Assembly: GCA_964450955.1 (NCBI GenBank)
Contig: CAYVFI010000005.1
Location: forward strand, 62,001-126,000
Length of the DNA: 64,000 nt
Origin: CAYNWT01 sp964450955
Lineage (GTDB): Bacteria; Planctomycetota; Planctomycetia; Planctomycetales; Planctomycetaceae
Direction of reading: 5' to 3'
Shown here: piece by piece, positions 9,990 to 19,432 of the stretch
How positions within the stretch are numbered: position 1 is the stretch's first letter
Layout: every line of letters starts with the position of its first letter
Made by a program: the position numbers and the translations under genes
The notes under the pieces: generated by a model
The model's input: the letters and a program-made list of their open reading frames with translations, nothing else
Told to the model about the DNA's origin: nothing
Database searches by the model: none

Positions 9990-10226
9990 CGCCGTCTTGC
10001 TGACGGGACTGCAAATGACCTTCAGTAGGAAGCTGAACGAAATAAATAGTGCGTAACCACTTTGTGGTTCTAAACATTTCCGTTGTGCTAAGCACAGCAG
10101 CCAACCAAACAGAGAGGCGTGATTTCACCACTAACTAGCTTCGACCGGTCTTCACTGGTTCCGTTGGGGTTGGTTTTTAAGGCGTTCTAAAGTGGTGACA
10201 CGCCAGATGGATAGAATTCGAAAGGA
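9990..10226 (+). promoter_or_regulatory. Structured 5' leader of the rpoD-type gene
   Basis: A series of hairpins precedes the sigma-factor start: CCGTC-5-GACGG (9992-10006), TTCAG-7-CTGAA (10021-10037), AACCAC-TTT-GTGGTT (10055-10069) and TGTGC-TAA-GCACA (10084-10096). They are followed by a long-range stem pairing 10116-10121 plus 10125-10132 with 10191-10204 (14 bp, one 3-nt bulge), which encloses an inner hairpin ACCGGT-CTTC-ACTGGT (10144-10159). The outer stem ends 16 bases before the AAAGGA ribosome binding site. The pairings are read directly; a regulatory role for sigma-factor translation is inferred. Confidence 0.5.
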
Positions 10227-10232
10227 TTGACA

Positions 10233-11924
<1,692 letters not shown>

Positions 11925-11950
11925 CGCACAGTTCGGCACTACACGGAAAC

Positions 11951-11982
11951 AAACCGGGGCCCGTTTTGGGTCTCGGTTTTTC
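11951..11982 (+). terminator. Terminator of rpoD
   Basis: A 10-bp stem (11953-11962 with 11968-11977, two G-T wobbles) has the loop GTTTT and a short T run. It lies 27 bases after the sigma-factor stop. Confidence 0.8.
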
Positions 11983-12027
11983 CATGCGCGGCGCTCGCGC
12001 TGACCTTGCATGCACCGCCGCCCCTGC

Positions 12028-12078
12028 CACCTCGCCCGCTTGCGGGAGAGGTCGCGGTCTCAGCCGCGGGAGAGGGCC
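12028..12078. repeat. REP-like palindromic element overlapping the 3' end of lpxK
   Basis: The segment CTCGCCCGC-TT-GCGGGAGAG forms a hairpin and is followed by a second GCGGGAGAGGG-type half element. Palindromes with CGGGAGAGG cores are common dispersed intergenic repeats in many bacterial genomes. The stop codon of lpxK (12060-12062) and its last codons fall inside the second half. Family membership is from recollection of such elements, not a search. Confidence 0.5.
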
Positions 12079-13202
12079 TTGCCTCCGCGTTGCTCAAGTG
12101 TACTTTCGAGCGCACGATCCAGTTCCGCTTTTCCCTTGGTCACCACAGCCTCGATTCTCACGCCAAGTAACGTGACGCCTGGAAAGTCGTCCAGGTCAAA
12201 TTTTACCAGGTCCTTCTCAGTGCAAATTACGGTGTTGACCTGGTGTTCTCTCATTAAGCCGGCCAGTCGCTTGCGTTCCAAAGTGTTGTAGTGGGAATGG
12301 TCTGGAAACGGTTCGAAAAAGACAGGCTCAACACCGGCCGTCTTAAGTGTCGTTTGGAAACTCTGCGGGTTGCCGATTCCACAAAACGCACCGACAGTCT
12401 GATTGGCCACCGAAGAAAAGTCTGCTGTGGAGGCATCAATCTTCACCAGACCCGCTGGTTCGAACACGACTTCAACAATCGGTTTGCCGTACTGGCCCAA
12501 CCGAGACTTTATCTTCGCCATTTCCGCTGCATCGACTTGATCGCAGCGGGTCAGCAAAATCAAATCCGCCCGGTGGAGTCCGGATCGTGGTTCGCGCAGT
12601 AGTCCGCGTGGGAGTATGAAATCGTATCCGAATGGGTTTGTTGCATCGATGAGTGCCAGGTTAAGGTCGCGGCCGAGCCGGCGGTGTTGGAACCCGTCAT
12701 CAAGAACCAAAACGTCGGCCTGTTCATCCGTGGCTTGTTGCGAAGCGGCGACCCGATCCGGATTTTGAATGTGTGGTACACCCGGGCAAAGCCGATCCAG
12801 TAATCGCCGTTCGTCGTTTCCTGATTCGTCAATCGCTTTGTAGCCACGGCTAATTAGACAGGGCCGACGTCCGTGCTTTGTTAACCAGTTGGCAATCATG
12901 GCAACGACGGGTGTCTTGCCCGTTCCGCCGGTGGTGATATTGCCGACGCTGATGACGGGAACCGGCACGCGGTGTGTGCGTTTGACGCCGATAGCGTAGG
13001 CCGCATTCCTGATTCGGACGGCCGCTGAATAGAACGGTGAGAGGCACCACAGGCCGAACCGAGCCAGCGATGGAAGTGTTCCTTGCTGCCTGCCGGAAAT
13101 GAGTTCGATGAATCCGTGTTCGTTCACGTTGCCGATGATAGTGGTGATTGCCGTACCACGGCGAGTGAGTTGGCTTTCAGCGATTCGTTTTTGTGATCTC
13201 AT
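12060..13202 (-). CDS. lpxK: Tetraacyldisaccharide 4'-kinase (LpxK)
   Basis: LpxK phosphorylates the 4' position of the lipid A disaccharide at the inner membrane, which supports an LPS-type outer membrane. The 380-residue product has an N-terminal membrane-associating segment (LARFGLWCLSPFYSAAVRIR), the P-loop GNITTGGTGKTP (residues about 87-98) and the family motif DDGFQHRRL (168-176), with conserved TEKDLVK near the C-terminus. Length is slightly above the family norm because of about 25 extra N-terminal residues; the ATG at 13202 lacks an obvious Shine-Dalgarno, and a GTG near residue 26 is an alternative. The C-terminal tail is encoded by a REP-like palindrome. It is divergent from the aminotransferase gene. 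Confidence 0.93.
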   Translation of the reverse strand: MRSQKRIAESQLTRRGTAITTIIGNVNEHGFIELISGRQQGTLPSLARFGLWCLSPFYSAAVRIRNAAYAIGVKRTHRVPVPVISVGNITTGGTGKTPVVAMIANWLTKHGRRPCLISRGYKAIDESGNDERRLLDRLCPGVPHIQNPDRVAASQQATDEQADVLVLDDGFQHRRLGRDLNLALIDATNPFGYDFILPRGLLREPRSGLHRADLILLTRCDQVDAAEMAKIKSRLGQYGKPIVEVVFEPAGLVKIDASTADFSSVANQTVGAFCGIGNPQSFQTTLKTAGVEPVFFEPFPDHSHYNTLERKRLAGLMREHQVNTVICTEKDLVKFDLDDFPGVTLLGVRIEAVVTKGKAELDRALESTLEQRGGKALSRG

Positions 13203-13340
13203 TCGGGTATAGTGGCGATGCGCTGAAATTTACCCAAATGCTGGCTTCAGGTGTGCGTGTCGAAACGGTGAGCGTTCCAAGCGCGGCTGCATCGGCACGG
13301 CAGCGTTGAAGCACTTAGACAGAAAGTTTGCAGGAGACCC

Positions 13341-14546
13341 ATGGAGACCGCGACCCGTATCGCTTTGTCAACCGCTGTTCAGCAGTTACAGCCATCAGCC
13401 ACCATTGCCGCTGCGGCAAAAGCGAAAGAACTAAAAGCGAAGGGCGTCAAAGTTTGCGAGTTCACATTGGGCGAACCCGACTTTATGACTCCCGAACATA
13501 TCCGGGAAGCAGCGAAGGTTGCGATGGACGCCGGGCATACGCACTACACCCCTGCGACCGGAATTCCAGCTCTCAAACAGGCAATCTGCGATCGCTATCA
13601 GCAGGATCATGGGTTGACCTACACGCCGGCCGAAATTGCAGTCTCCAACGGTGCAAAGCATTCCATCCACAACGTGCTGACCGCGCTTTGTAATCCGGGC
13701 GATGAAGTCCTGATTCCCGCTCCCTACTGGGTCAGTTACAGCGCGCTGGTAGAACTAACCGGCGCGACGGCGACGCTTTTAAAGACGACGCAGGATGACG
13801 GCTTCTGTATGCGGCCGGAACAATTTGAAGCTGCGATTACCGACCGCACAAAAGTTGTGATGCTTAACAATCCATGCAACCCAACCGGGGGCGTGTACCC
13901 GATTGAGTGGTTGGAAGGGATCGCGAAGATTGCCGTCGAACGCGACATTGTGGTTCTGTCTGATGAGATCTACGAAAAGCTCATCTATGAAGGCTTCGAG
14001 TTCCGTAGCTTTGCAACGTTCGGTGACGATGTTCGAGCCCGAACGGTTGTGGTGAGCGGAGTTTCAAAGGCCTACGCCATGACCGGTTGGCGAATTGGCT
14101 GGACCATGGCTCCCGCGGAACTCACTGCTGGTTTCACAAAGTTGCAAAGCCAACAGACTTCCAACCCGTGTAGCGTTAGTCAGCACGCAGCAATCGCAGC
14201 GCTGACCGGGCCGCAGGATTGTGTTGAAGAAATGCGCCGCGAATTTGCTGAGCGGCGTGAGTACGTGCTGGGCCGACTGGCTGAAATGCCGGGCGTCAGC
14301 ATGGCGAAACCAGGCGGCGCGTTTTATGCGTTCTTTGATGTTAGCAGTCACTTCGGGCGTGAACTGAGTTGCGGAGTGACCGTGAACGACTCATCGGAAT
14401 TCTGTACGGCGCTGTTGGAACACGGCCATGTTGGCCTGGTGACTGGCGATGCATTCGGTGCTCCCGGGTACGTGCGACTGTCTTTTGCAACCAGCATGGA
14501 AACGATTGAAAACGGCCTCAATCAATTGGCTGCATTCCTGGGTTAG
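13341..14546 (+). CDS. Class I/II pyridoxal-phosphate aminotransferase, aspartate aminotransferase type
   Basis: Predicted cytoplasmic aspartate (or aspartate/prephenate) aminotransferase, 401 residues. The PLP-binding lysine lies in SGVSKAYAMTGWRIGW (Lys243). NNPCNPTGG, the PYWVSY segment and YVRLSFA with the substrate-carboxylate Arg are all present. This pattern fits subgroup I-beta (AspB-like) enzymes of bacteria. The ATG at 13341 has AGGAGA just upstream. The gene stands alone and is divergent from lpxK. Preference for aspartate over another amino donor cannot be fixed from motifs alone. Confidence 0.9.
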   Translation: METATRIALSTAVQQLQPSATIAAAAKAKELKAKGVKVCEFTLGEPDFMTPEHIREAAKVAMDAGHTHYTPATGIPALKQAICDRYQQDHGLTYTPAEIAVSNGAKHSIHNVLTALCNPGDEVLIPAPYWVSYSALVELTGATATLLKTTQDDGFCMRPEQFEAAITDRTKVVMLNNPCNPTGGVYPIEWLEGIAKIAVERDIVVLSDEIYEKLIYEGFEFRSFATFGDDVRARTVVVSGVSKAYAMTGWRIGWTMAPAELTAGFTKLQSQQTSNPCSVSQHAAIAALTGPQDCVEEMRREFAERREYVLGRLAEMPGVSMAKPGGAFYAFFDVSSHFGRELSCGVTVNDSSEFCTALLEHGHVGLVTGDAFGAPGYVRLSFATSMETIENGLNQLAAFLG

Positions 14547-14565
14547 CAGTGCCGTTTGCACTGGG

Positions 14566-14609
14566 GTACGCCGCAGCATCGTTGGGCCAGTCACGATGCT
14601 GTGCCGTAC
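14566..14609 (+). repeat. Long inverted repeat downstream of the aminotransferase gene
   Basis: CAGCATCGT (14574-14582) pairs perfectly with ACGATGCTG (14593-14601) around a 10-nt loop, and outer GTACG/CGTAC arms pair across a small internal loop. A second short hairpin, CAGTGC-CGTTT-GCACTG, precedes it at about 14547-14563. There is no T run. It may act as a transcript 3' end stabiliser or a U-less terminator. Confidence 0.5.
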
Positions 14610-15016
14610 TTAGGTGCGGTGACGAAAGGGTCGCGGTGACTAAAGGACGGGAGTCTTTTTCGGACTTACTGTCTTTGTGTCTTCGGAAATGGTCCGACGA
14701 AAACAGCTCCCGACCCGGTCCTGTTAGGCCAACCCAGTGCCGCGCGGGGTACGGGTTGAACTGAATATGCGTGTTGGAACGGCGGCGGTTCTACGTTGCT
14801 GGTCACGGGTCGCAGGTCGTAACGAAAGCGCGGCTGCTCCCGGCCAAAACTGCGCGTTGGTTATTGTTCGAAGGCACGCCGGTTGGGTTGTAATGTCGAT
14901 ACCACTCCAGTGTGTGACGAGGGCCTTGGTGGTGGTGAATTTTCAACGCCCATTGTTCCGATGGCTACTAGTCTTGCGTAACGGCAATTGTCTTTCTTTG
15001 GCCCGCAGGTGACGGT
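14610..15016. other. Intergenic region upstream of the acidic membrane protein
   Basis: About 400 bases without a credible gene; short frames in it lack protein-like composition. No repeat or promoter could be assigned. The only clear signal is the AGGTGA-type ribosome binding site just before 15017. Confidence 0.35.
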
Positions 15017-15580
15017 GTGAGCGACGACTTCGACTTCGACGACGATGAAGACATCGATCTCGATGACGATTTCGATGGTGACTTCGACGGTGATGACGAC
15101 AGCGGATTGGCATCGTCCGATTCGGATGTCGCTCCTATTGATGAGGACGATGCCGACGACGATGCGCCCGCTCCGGGAAAAGCATCGAAGCCTTACGACC
15201 CCAATGCGCCGGTTCCGTTCTTTAAGAACTGGATTTGGTGGGTATCGCTCATCGCCGCTGTTCCGGCTGGTTTCCTGGCAGTGTCGATGGTGCTTACCGC
15301 TATCGATTTCGGTGCCCAGTGGAACTGGGTGATGGTGATCGTGGCAGCGATGACTTTCATTTGCGCCTGTGCTGCACTGGTGACTCCGCTGTTGCTGGCC
15401 CTTGGATTCATGCTTGGTGGCAAAGAAGCGAAGGTTCCCGCCGCTGTTGCTGCACCGTCCGCTCCGGAAGAAGATCTGTCTGAGTCCGTTGGTGACTTCG
15501 ACGACGACGACGGTGGCTTCGAAGATGACGACGACGACATGTTCGACGAAGACGAGGAAGAAGACGACTTCGACTTCTAG
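15017..15580 (+). CDS. Two-TM membrane protein with Asp/Glu-rich termini, copy A
   Basis: A protein of 187 residues from a GTG start preceded by CAGGTGACGG. An extremely acidic N-terminal tail (residues 1-55, mostly Asp) is followed by a hydrophobic core with two predicted transmembrane segments (about 72-95 and 102-133) and a second acidic tail (151-187). The core (VPFFKNWIWWVSLIAAVPAGF through LALGFMLGGK) shares 65 of 71 residues with the next gene. No known domain is recognised. Very acidic tails could bind cations or basic proteins; this is speculation. It lies upstream of an ABC transporter pair on the same strand. Confidence 0.8.
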   Translation: MSDDFDFDDDEDIDLDDDFDGDFDGDDDSGLASSDSDVAPIDEDDADDDAPAPGKASKPYDPNAPVPFFKNWIWWVSLIAAVPAGFLAVSMVLTAIDFGAQWNWVMVIVAAMTFICACAALVTPLLLALGFMLGGKEAKVPAAVAAPSAPEEDLSESVGDFDDDDGGFEDDDDDMFDEDEEEDDFDF

Positions 15581-16058
15581 CCGACTGTCTGTCTGTGGGG
15601 CGTCTTAGGCAGGCTCCTGCCGGTTCGCTTCTTATTAACTCGGACTGTTTTTGCGTGGTCAATGATTACCGTCCTGTCCGCAGGTCGCGGTTCTTCCACT
15701 TCGACATTCGACATTCCTTGTTCGAAATTCTGCGGTTCAGATTTGTCGGTTCCCTTGCCCGTCGACCGCGGCACCGACTCAACTCGGGATTCGCGCCTTG
15801 AAGTGCATACCTTGACTTGCTGGGGCTGTTGTTTCCTCTGGTCCTCTGGTCCAGCTCTGGCCGCGAAGTCGTTTGGCAGTGCCTTGTTGCGTTGAATGCG
15901 GTTGGTTCTTTTGGATTCGTCTGAAAACCAGTGATTGTGACACTGGATTTCCGCATAGAAAACTTGCGAGGCCTGGATAGCGACTCTTACCATGGATTCA
16001 GGGTCCCCGGCTGGTGGCTATCGTCGCCGCGGGATGTGACCGGTCTGAGGTGAGTCGC
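15581..16058. other. Spacer between the duplicated acidic membrane proteins
   Basis: About 480 bases with no convincing gene. It contains an apparent dispersed repeat at 15694-15744 (listed separately). Frames through that repeat give FDIRHSLFEI and, on the other strand, FEQGMSNVEV; these are artefact peptides and are not reported as genes. Confidence 0.45.
15694..15744. repeat. Dispersed intergenic repeat of the CGACATTCGACATTCCTTG type
   Basis: The stretch includes TTCGACATTCGACATTCC, a tandem of the 8-mer CGACATTC, followed by TTGTTCGAAATTCTGCGG. From recollection, near-identical segments occur in intergenic DNA of many planctomycete and verrucomicrobial genomes and yield spurious peptides such as FDIRHSLFDI. 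Copy number in this genome cannot be judged from the window; no second copy was noticed here. Confidence 0.5.
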
Positions 16059-16556
16059 GTGATAGAACTCGTAGAAGAAGTCGAAGACCTTGAGTCCGAA
16101 GGCGAAGCGGAAAGCGCGCTCCAGCCAGCTGAGTTATCTGCGGCGGATGGTTCGGTTCCGTTCTTCAGGAACTGGGTATGGTGGGTCTCACTGATCGCCG
16201 CTGTTCCGGCCGGTTTCCTTGGGGTGTCGATGGTTCTGAGTGCCATTGACTACGGCGCGCAGTGGAACTGGGTGATGGTGATTGTGGCAGCGCTGACTTT
16301 TATTTGTGCCTGCGCCGCACTGGTGACCCCGCTGTTATTGGCTCTTGGATTCATGCTTGGCGGGAAGCCGATGGTTGGGCCGCCTATGCCTGTGCAGGCG
16401 CCTGCTTCCAGCGAAGCTGTGTTTGCAGAAGACGATGAGATTGACGAGGAAGACAGCGTCGATGACATGTTCGACGACGATACTGATGCTGACGAGGACG
16501 AGTTCACCGGGGAGTTCGACGACGACTTTGATTCAGATGATGACTTCGAATTTTAG
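16059..16556 (+). CDS. Two-TM membrane protein with acidic C-terminus, copy B
   Basis: A paralogue of the preceding gene. The GTG at 16059 is chosen because GAGGTGA lies just upstream in the same arrangement as in copy A; the frame is open further to 16014. The 165-residue product keeps the two-TM core almost unchanged (six conservative differences in 71 residues). It has a shorter acidic N-terminus (about 30 residues) and a longer Asp/Glu-rich C-terminus ending DFDSDDDFEF. Strong core conservation with diverged tails suggests selection on the membrane core. Function unknown. It ends 71 bases before the ABC ATPase gene, so co-transcription with the transporter is possible. Confidence 0.8.
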   Translation: MIELVEEVEDLESEGEAESALQPAELSAADGSVPFFRNWVWWVSLIAAVPAGFLGVSMVLSAIDYGAQWNWVMVIVAALTFICACAALVTPLLLALGFMLGGKPMVGPPMPVQAPASSEAVFAEDDEIDEEDSVDDMFDDDTDADEDEFTGEFDDDFDSDDDFEF

Positions 16557-16627
16557 GTGACATCTGCGGTAGTTGGTTGGTTGTGTCTGCTTGAGGCTGG
16601 CGCTTTGTTTTCGGATAACTGGATTCC

Positions 16628-17320
16628 ATGTCCGATTCAGTCTCAGCATTTATTCGCCTGGAAAACGTTTCCCGCGTCTACCAATCCGGTTCTGATCGTG
16701 TTGTCGCATTGGATGATGTGACGTTTGAGGTCGCGCAGGGCGAACGGGTCGCGCTGCTTGGTAAGTCGGGTTCGGGCAAGTCGACGTTGCTGGGTTTGCT
16801 GGGCGGTCTTGATCGAGTGACGTCGGGTACGATTCATGTCGCTGGCAACGACCTTGCGACGTTGAGTTCTGATGAGCTGGCTGGTTACCGGTTACGTTCT
16901 GTCGGCATGGTCTTTCAGGCGTTTAATTTGATTCAGTCCAGGACCGCGATTCAAAATGTTGAGGTGCCGTTTATGTTGGCCGGGCGCGATGTTGTGGGGC
17001 GGCGGGCGGCGGCTGTGCAGGCTTTGGAATCTGTTGGGTTAAAAGAACGAGCCAACCATCGGCCGACAGAGCTTTCTGGTGGCGAGCAACAACGGGTCGC
17101 GATTGCTCGCGCGTTGGTGAATGCTCCGTCGCTGATTCTGGCGGATGAACCGACAGGAAATTTGGATTCGGCGACTGCGGGCGAAGTGATTGAGTTGTTG
17201 GGTCGGTATTCTGAAGAGAACCAGACCACGGTTGTTCTGGTGACACACGACGAAGAACTTGCCACGAGTTTCGCGAACAGGACGTTGCGGCTCCGAGACG
17301 GACAGCTTTCCGGTTCCTGA
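16628..17320 (+). CDS. ABC transporter ATP-binding protein, LolD/MacB/FtsE type
   Basis: A 230-residue ATPase with Walker A GKSGSGKST (residues 45-53), Q-loop VFQAFNLI, signature LSGGEQQRVAIARAL and Walker B LILADEPTGNLD, plus the switch His in VLVTHD. The DEPTGNLD form and short length are typical of the LolD/MacB/FtsE group that drives FtsX-type permeases by mechanotransmission. The partner permease begins six bases after its stop. Likely cargo classes are lipoproteins, export substrates or peptides; none can be chosen from sequence. Confidence 0.92.
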   Translation: MSDSVSAFIRLENVSRVYQSGSDRVVALDDVTFEVAQGERVALLGKSGSGKSTLLGLLGGLDRVTSGTIHVAGNDLATLSSDELAGYRLRSVGMVFQAFNLIQSRTAIQNVEVPFMLAGRDVVGRRAAAVQALESVGLKERANHRPTELSGGEQQRVAIARALVNAPSLILADEPTGNLDSATAGEVIELLGRYSEENQTTVVLVTHDEELATSFANRTLRLRDGQLSGS

Positions 17321-17326
17321 CGATTC

Positions 17327-18844
17327 ATGACGTTACGCGATCTCATCAGTTCGGCCTGCGCCGGACTTCTGCAGCAAAAGCTGCGCACGCTGTTGACGCT
17401 GGCTGGTGTTGCGCTGGGTGCGATGCTTTTGTTTTGCTGTGTGTCCGGTGGGATGGGCGTTCTTGATGCGCTTGGTCGGAGGCTGTCTATTGGTGATCGG
17501 CTGCTGACGATTCGGGTCTCTGCCGGCATGAAATCGCCGCCGGAGTCGCTGACAAACCAGTTCGCGGCCAGTATCCCGGATTCTGTTTCGGACGAACGGC
17601 GGCAGCGACTGGCACAGGCGATGGCTTTGCGATCGGGCCGCGGCAAGACCGCGATTCCGTTGACGCTTGGTGACTTGCCCGAACTGCGCGAAGTGAATGG
17701 GGTGCGGTCGGTGACGCCGGTTCTTTCCTGGCGGTCGGGCGTTGTCCTGGATGGAAACGCCGTAAGTGGGGTCAGCGTAAAGGCTATTCGTGCTGAGAGC
17801 GAATCGATCAACGACTTGATTGTATTTGGTTCTGCGCTGTCCGGTGATTCAGCGAATGAGGTTCTGTTAGGGGAATCGTTTTTGTTCTCGCGGGGGTTCC
17901 AGTCGGATTCGGTTTTGGAATCTCTCATCGGAAAATCGCTGTCAATCGTGCACAGTCGTTCCGGGCGACTGTCGGAAGATGCGGTTGCCAGCTTGCGTCA
18001 GTCACTTCAGTTGCGACAGCAGGTGTTGTTGGCGGCCGGACTTCCTGAGGCGCAGCGAGAGATCCTTAAGCAAGAGATCGCGCAGAAGCAGCAGCAGTTG
18101 GACGCGCATGAGCGGGCGGTTTCGGGTGTGGTTAGATCGCCGGAGCTAAAGATTGTTGGTATTTACAAAAGCCCTACGGTGGATGGGTTCCAGGCGAATT
18201 CGCAGCTTGTCGATGCGTTCTACAGCCACGCTTTGGTTCCCGTGAACACGGCGGTTGAGCATTGGGAGAAGTGTTTCCCGGCCAATCGATCTGTCGTTGC
18301 AACTGTCAAGGCGACCGACGCCGGAGTGGCCAGAGGGGTTTTGGACGCGTTGCGGGGACGCGGGCTGAGGTGTGATTCGCTGGCGGATATCGCTCGTCGC
18401 ATTCGAAGCGCGGTGTTGATGATTTCGGCTGTGATTACGGCCATTGCCGCTGGTGCGTTTTTCATTGCGGCTCTGGGGATGGCCAACACAATGATCATGA
18501 ACGTGTTGGAGCGACGGCGGGAGATCGGGATTCTGAAGTCCATCGGCGCGCGGGATCGTGATGTGTTGAGAATGTTTCTGGTGGAAGGCTTGTTGGTGGG
18601 GTTGTTGGGCGGCGTGGTCGGGTTGGTGTTGGGCCTGATAGCGATGCATCTTGGTGAGGGCTATCTGCAGAGTTTCTTGAAGAGCCGATTGGATGAGCCG
18701 TTTGAAGGCGCGTTGTTTGTCCGGCCGATTTGGTTGCTGGTTGCGACTCCCATCGTTGCTGGTCTGGTAACGACGATCGCGAGTCTGATTCCCGCTCGCC
18801 GCGCGGCGAAGCTGGATCCGGTTGAGACGCTTAGGGCTTTGTAG
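17327..18844 (+). CDS. FtsX/MacB-like ABC transporter permease
   Basis: A 505-residue permease with MacB/FtsX topology: an N-terminal transmembrane helix (about 21-41), a large extracytoplasmic domain to about residue 360 containing a Gln/Arg-rich coiled region near 220-265, and three C-terminal helices (about 365-395, 415-440, 465-490). It has the conserved LERRREIGILKSIGARDRDV loop and the PARRAAKLDPVETLR tail. It follows the ATPase gene at once and is surely its partner. Its last 14 bases overlap the convergent small membrane-protein gene on the other strand. Confidence 0.92.
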   Translation: MTLRDLISSACAGLLQQKLRTLLTLAGVALGAMLLFCCVSGGMGVLDALGRRLSIGDRLLTIRVSAGMKSPPESLTNQFAASIPDSVSDERRQRLAQAMALRSGRGKTAIPLTLGDLPELREVNGVRSVTPVLSWRSGVVLDGNAVSGVSVKAIRAESESINDLIVFGSALSGDSANEVLLGESFLFSRGFQSDSVLESLIGKSLSIVHSRSGRLSEDAVASLRQSLQLRQQVLLAAGLPEAQREILKQEIAQKQQQLDAHERAVSGVVRSPELKIVGIYKSPTVDGFQANSQLVDAFYSHALVPVNTAVEHWEKCFPANRSVVATVKATDAGVARGVLDALRGRGLRCDSLADIARRIRSAVLMISAVITAIAAGAFFIAALGMANTMIMNVLERRREIGILKSIGARDRDVLRMFLVEGLLVGLLGGVVGLVLGLIAMHLGEGYLQSFLKSRLDEPFEGALFVRPIWLLVATPIVAGLVTTIASLIPARRAAKLDPVETLRAL

Positions 18845-19175
18845 GCGCGGGTGAGTCTGAAGCGGTTCGCAGTGCCAGCAGTGCGTAGGTCGCCATGGCG
18901 ATGTTGCCCAGCAGCATGATGGCCACAAACCACCCCGCGCGGCGTGTGGTGGTTTTCTCTTGATAGAAGATCCACACGTAAAACATGACGAAGCCGAAGT
19001 AGGCATCGGCCAGTGTTGCCTGGAACCACACGTCTCGCATAAGCGGCCCGTTGTCCATGATGCTGCGGACAAGTGACGCTCGAACGGTCACTGTCAGCAT
19101 TCCGATAAGGATCGCGACGAACAGGCACGCGAGTCGGAAGCGGTGCGATGCGGGGATCTGCGGAGTGGTCTTCAT
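18831..19175 (-). CDS. Small multi-pass membrane protein, DUF1475-like
   Basis: A 114-residue protein with three to four predicted transmembrane helices and the pattern WFQATLADAYFGFVMFYVW, which resembles DUF1475 proteins (recognition by eye). The ATG at 19175 is preceded on its strand by TAGGAAGAACA, a good ribosome binding site. The 3' end overlaps the FtsX-like permease gene by 14 bases in convergent orientation, a possible source of antisense interference. Function unknown. Confidence 0.75.
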   Translation of the reverse strand: MKTTPQIPASHRFRLACLFVAILIGMLTVTVRASLVRSIMDNGPLMRDVWFQATLADAYFGFVMFYVWIFYQEKTTTRRAGWFVAIMLLGNIAMATYALLALRTASDSPAPTKP

Positions 19176-19399
19176 TGTTCTTCCTACCAGTTGAGTTTGG
19201 GTGTTGGTTGATAGTAGTCGGCAGTGCCCCGGCCGCAGTACAGTACTATACGTGTGGATATTGTGAACTGTGCCGGTTGTGCCGATGGCGGCGGCGGCTG
19301 GCTTTGCAAATGAGATCAGGTTGTTATCCTGTTGATGACGCTATCGAACTGAGTACAGCGTAAATATTGTGCAGTTCGTGATGCGTGCTGGAACTCGCA

Positions 19400-19432
19400 A
19401 CAAGGATGATGATCGAAGCAAAGGAGATCGCG
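19400..19432 (+). promoter_or_regulatory. Putative CsrA autoregulatory sites in the csrA leader
   Basis: ACAAGGATGA at 19400-19409 matches nine of ten positions of the core ACARGGAUGU of the CsrA SELEX consensus. A second GGA lies inside the AAAGGAG Shine-Dalgarno (19423-19425), 19 bases downstream. Two GGA sites at this spacing, one covering the ribosome binding site, are the arrangement used by CsrA dimers to repress translation. Autoregulation is inferred. Confidence 0.5.

Noticed and set aside
12010..12291. Plus-strand frame across the REP-like element
   Set aside because: Arises from the palindrome and antisense lpxK sequence.
15577..15993. Minus-strand frame with FEQGMSNVEV
   Set aside because: It translates a dispersed intergenic repeat.
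18146..19072. Minus-strand frame of 308 codons across the FtsX-like 3' end
   Set aside because: Low-complexity Gln/His/Arg/Asn product overlapping two supported genes.
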